A model generated the notes under the pieces. The model was not told the DNA's origin and searched no databases. It was given only the letters and a program-made list of their open reading frames with translations. Positions 36,963-37,818 of a stretch of 37,818 nt of DNA are shown here, piece by piece; the first letter of the stretch is position 1, and each line of letters begins with the position of its first letter. Source of the DNA: Ferrovibrio sp. (GTDB lineage: Bacteria; Pseudomonadota; Alphaproteobacteria; Ferrovibrionales; Ferrovibrionaceae); NCBI RefSeq assembly GCF_019636075.1, contig NZ_JAHBYG010000041.1, positions 1 to 37,818 of the forward strand, in the 5' to 3' direction. Position numbers and translations under genes: made by a program.

Positions 36963-37277
36963 ATGTATAGCGAGCATAACGCTAAAAGGGCGCGCAACTG
37001 CAAGATTGTTGCTACCCTGGGTCCAGCCAGTTCGCGGCCGGATCAGATCAAGGCCCTGGTGGAGGCCGGCGCGGATGTGTTCCGGCTCAATTTCAGCCAT
37101 GGCAGCCACGACGATCACCGCCAGCGCATCCATACCGTGCGGGCGCTGGAGCGCGAACTGAACCGCCCGATCGGCCTGCTGGCCTGTGGTGTGGGCGTAG
37201 CCTCAAGAGATATTTGTTACTTTCTCAATGCGGGTACTTCGCTTACATGGAGAACATCACAGGATCAGGCCGCTTAA
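36963..37277 (+). pseudogene. pyk: Pyruvate kinase, interrupted after about 74 codons
   Basis: The first 74 residues match the start of pyruvate kinase well: KIVATLGPASS (residues 14-24), EAGADVFRLNFSHGSHDDH (34-52) and ELNRPIGLLA (65-74). The family should continue with DLQGPKLR, but at 37185 the reading changes to unrelated codons and stops at 37275-37277. About 400 further residues are missing from the window. The break coincides with a fall in GC content. Either the gene is interrupted by an insertion whose far end lies beyond the window, or the window crosses a recombination or assembly junction. Confidence 0.85.
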
Positions 37278-37818
37278 AATGTCTGATGAACAGCAGGTAA
37301 TGGAGCCTAGCCCGAAGCAGTCAAGGATTGCTAGCTGGTTGTTTCGCCTGTGGATACGGTTGCAAATCTATTACAATAGCCAAGTCCAAAAACTCGGTAG
37401 ACTTCAAGTAACTGCAATTGAACTGCGATTGAGGATTCTTGAGGGCTGTCTCTCTGAGATCAATAGCGACCCATTGGTAGATCAACTCTACTTCATCGCC
37501 GCTCGCAAACTCATAGACCCGAATTTATTTGTGGAGAACGTCTATGTTGGAGACAAGTTGATCGAATCTGTACCGGTCCGAGATGCATATAAAACGAACC
37601 ATGAGCGGATTGATGAATTAATTAGGAAATTTGAAGGCGACGAGGTTGTGCAGGCTGCGATGGAGATTGGCTACAATACGAATCTGCACAGTGCTAAGTT
37701 GCGCAACTCCCCCGTTGAGATTGAAGCCTTTGAATGCCTGCTTAAAAAAAACAATATGAGATTAATTGATCTGAGGATCAAAAATGTATTGCGTTTGATA
37801 AGTGATAGTAGGGCGCAG
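37185..37818. mobile_element. Candidate left end of an inserted element, low GC
   Basis: From 37185 the sequence is unrelated to pyruvate kinase and drops to roughly 25-48% GC in lines I counted, against about 62% just before. The segment begins TGTGGTGTGGGCGTAG; a 5'-TGT terminus is a feature of elements moved by TnsB/Mu-type DDE transposases, but short TGT matches are common. No transposase, integrase, clear end repeats or target duplication can be seen because only one end is in the window. Confidence 0.35.
37279..37818 (+). CDS. Unknown protein, 3' end outside the window
   Basis: An open frame of 180 codons from ATG 37279 runs to the window edge without a stop. An in-frame ATG at 37228 is a possible earlier start; ribosome signals are weak for both (AGGA 16 nt before 37279). 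The protein starts MSDEQQVMEPSPKQ, then has an aromatic amphipathic stretch (SWLFRLWIRLQIYY, about residues 19-32) and is otherwise helical and charged, with DELIRKFEGDEVVQAAMEIG and LLKKNNMRLIDLRIKNVLRL. Codon use (TTA, ATA, AGG, AAT) differs from the rest of the window, pointing to transfer. I recognise no domain and assign no function. Confidence 0.6.
   Translation, partial: MSDEQQVMEPSPKQSRIASWLFRLWIRLQIYYNSQVQKLGRLQVTAIELRLRILEGCLSEINSDPLVDQLYFIAARKLIDPNLFVENVYVGDKLIESVPVRDAYKTNHERIDELIRKFEGDEVVQAAMEIGYNTNLHSAKLRNSPVEIEAFECLLKKNNMRLIDLRIKNVLRLISDSRAQ

Noticed and set aside
37185..37260. Group II intron 5' end (GTGTG-like start) in pyruvate kinase
   Set aside because: Only the five-base start fits; an open frame starts within 100 bp and no intron domain structure is apparent.
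37185..37260. Firm assignment to Tn7-like transposon
   Set aside because: TGTGGGCG at 37190-37197 equals the first 8 bases of Tn7, but it is not exactly at the homology breakpoint, no repeated TnsB sites are convincing and no tns gene is visible.

Overview
The window is about 37.2 kb of high-GC chromosomal DNA from an alphaproteobacterium, followed by about 0.6 kb of clearly lower-GC DNA. The class assignment rests on gene content: GapR (DUF2312), a split pntAA-pntAB-pntB transhydrogenase preceded by a tiny aa3-type oxidase subunit IV-like gene, sdhE beside mfd and opposite recG, and a single-chain indolepyruvate ferredoxin oxidoreductase. A Rhodospirillales-like organism is plausible but I cannot fix the genus.

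Layout. (1) 1-7150: a complete phosphate locus, phoR(3' part)-pstS-pstC-pstA-pstB-phoU-phoB, with two tandem Pho boxes, a structured pstS leader, a hairpin between pstS and pstC, and a terminator whose 3' arm is tandemly triplicated. (2) 7242-12552: an adrenodoxin-reductase-type ferredoxin reductase (minus), an N-formylglutamate amidohydrolase, a carboxylate-amine ligase and DUF1244, then the nucleoid protein GapR with a DnaA-box-like site upstream and a coupled secreted protein, then an alpha/beta hydrolase (minus). (3) 12642-22127: indolepyruvate ferredoxin oxidoreductase (minus) with a strong operator-like palindrome touching its -10 box, a sugar-nucleotide epimerase, two overlapping PaaI-type thioesterases, an M3 oligopeptidase, an ABC1/UbiB-like kinase and a SprA-related putative metalloprotease. 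(4) 22229-25416: oxidase subunit IV-like gene and the transhydrogenase operon, closed by a shared bidirectional terminator. (5) 25414-28613: an orphan antitoxin-like regulator, a cold shock protein, 19-bp direct repeats upstream of two small unknown genes, an SDR dehydrogenase, a FrnE-like DsbA protein and a four-way-junction intergenic repeat. (6) 28631-36807: mfd, sdhE, recG, a GMC oxidoreductase and inorganic pyrophosphatase. (7) 36963-37818: a pyruvate kinase gene cut after about 74 codons; the sequence changes at about 37185 to lower-GC DNA that begins 5'-TGT and carries one unrecognised open reading frame running off the window.

How the parts work together. The first 7 kb is one self-regulated phosphate-starvation system: PhoR/PhoB sense and respond, PstSCAB import phosphate, PhoU links transporter and kinase, and PhoB should act on the Pho boxes before pstS. 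Most other genes are housekeeping (NADPH balance, redox, repair, peptide turnover, pyrophosphate removal). The most interesting signals are non-coding (Pho box array, iorA operator, terminator-arm repeat, 19-bp repeats, RIME-like element) and the pyruvate kinase breakpoint with its unknown cargo. No complete new system can be shown here; if one exists, it probably lies beyond the right edge, past the breakpoint.
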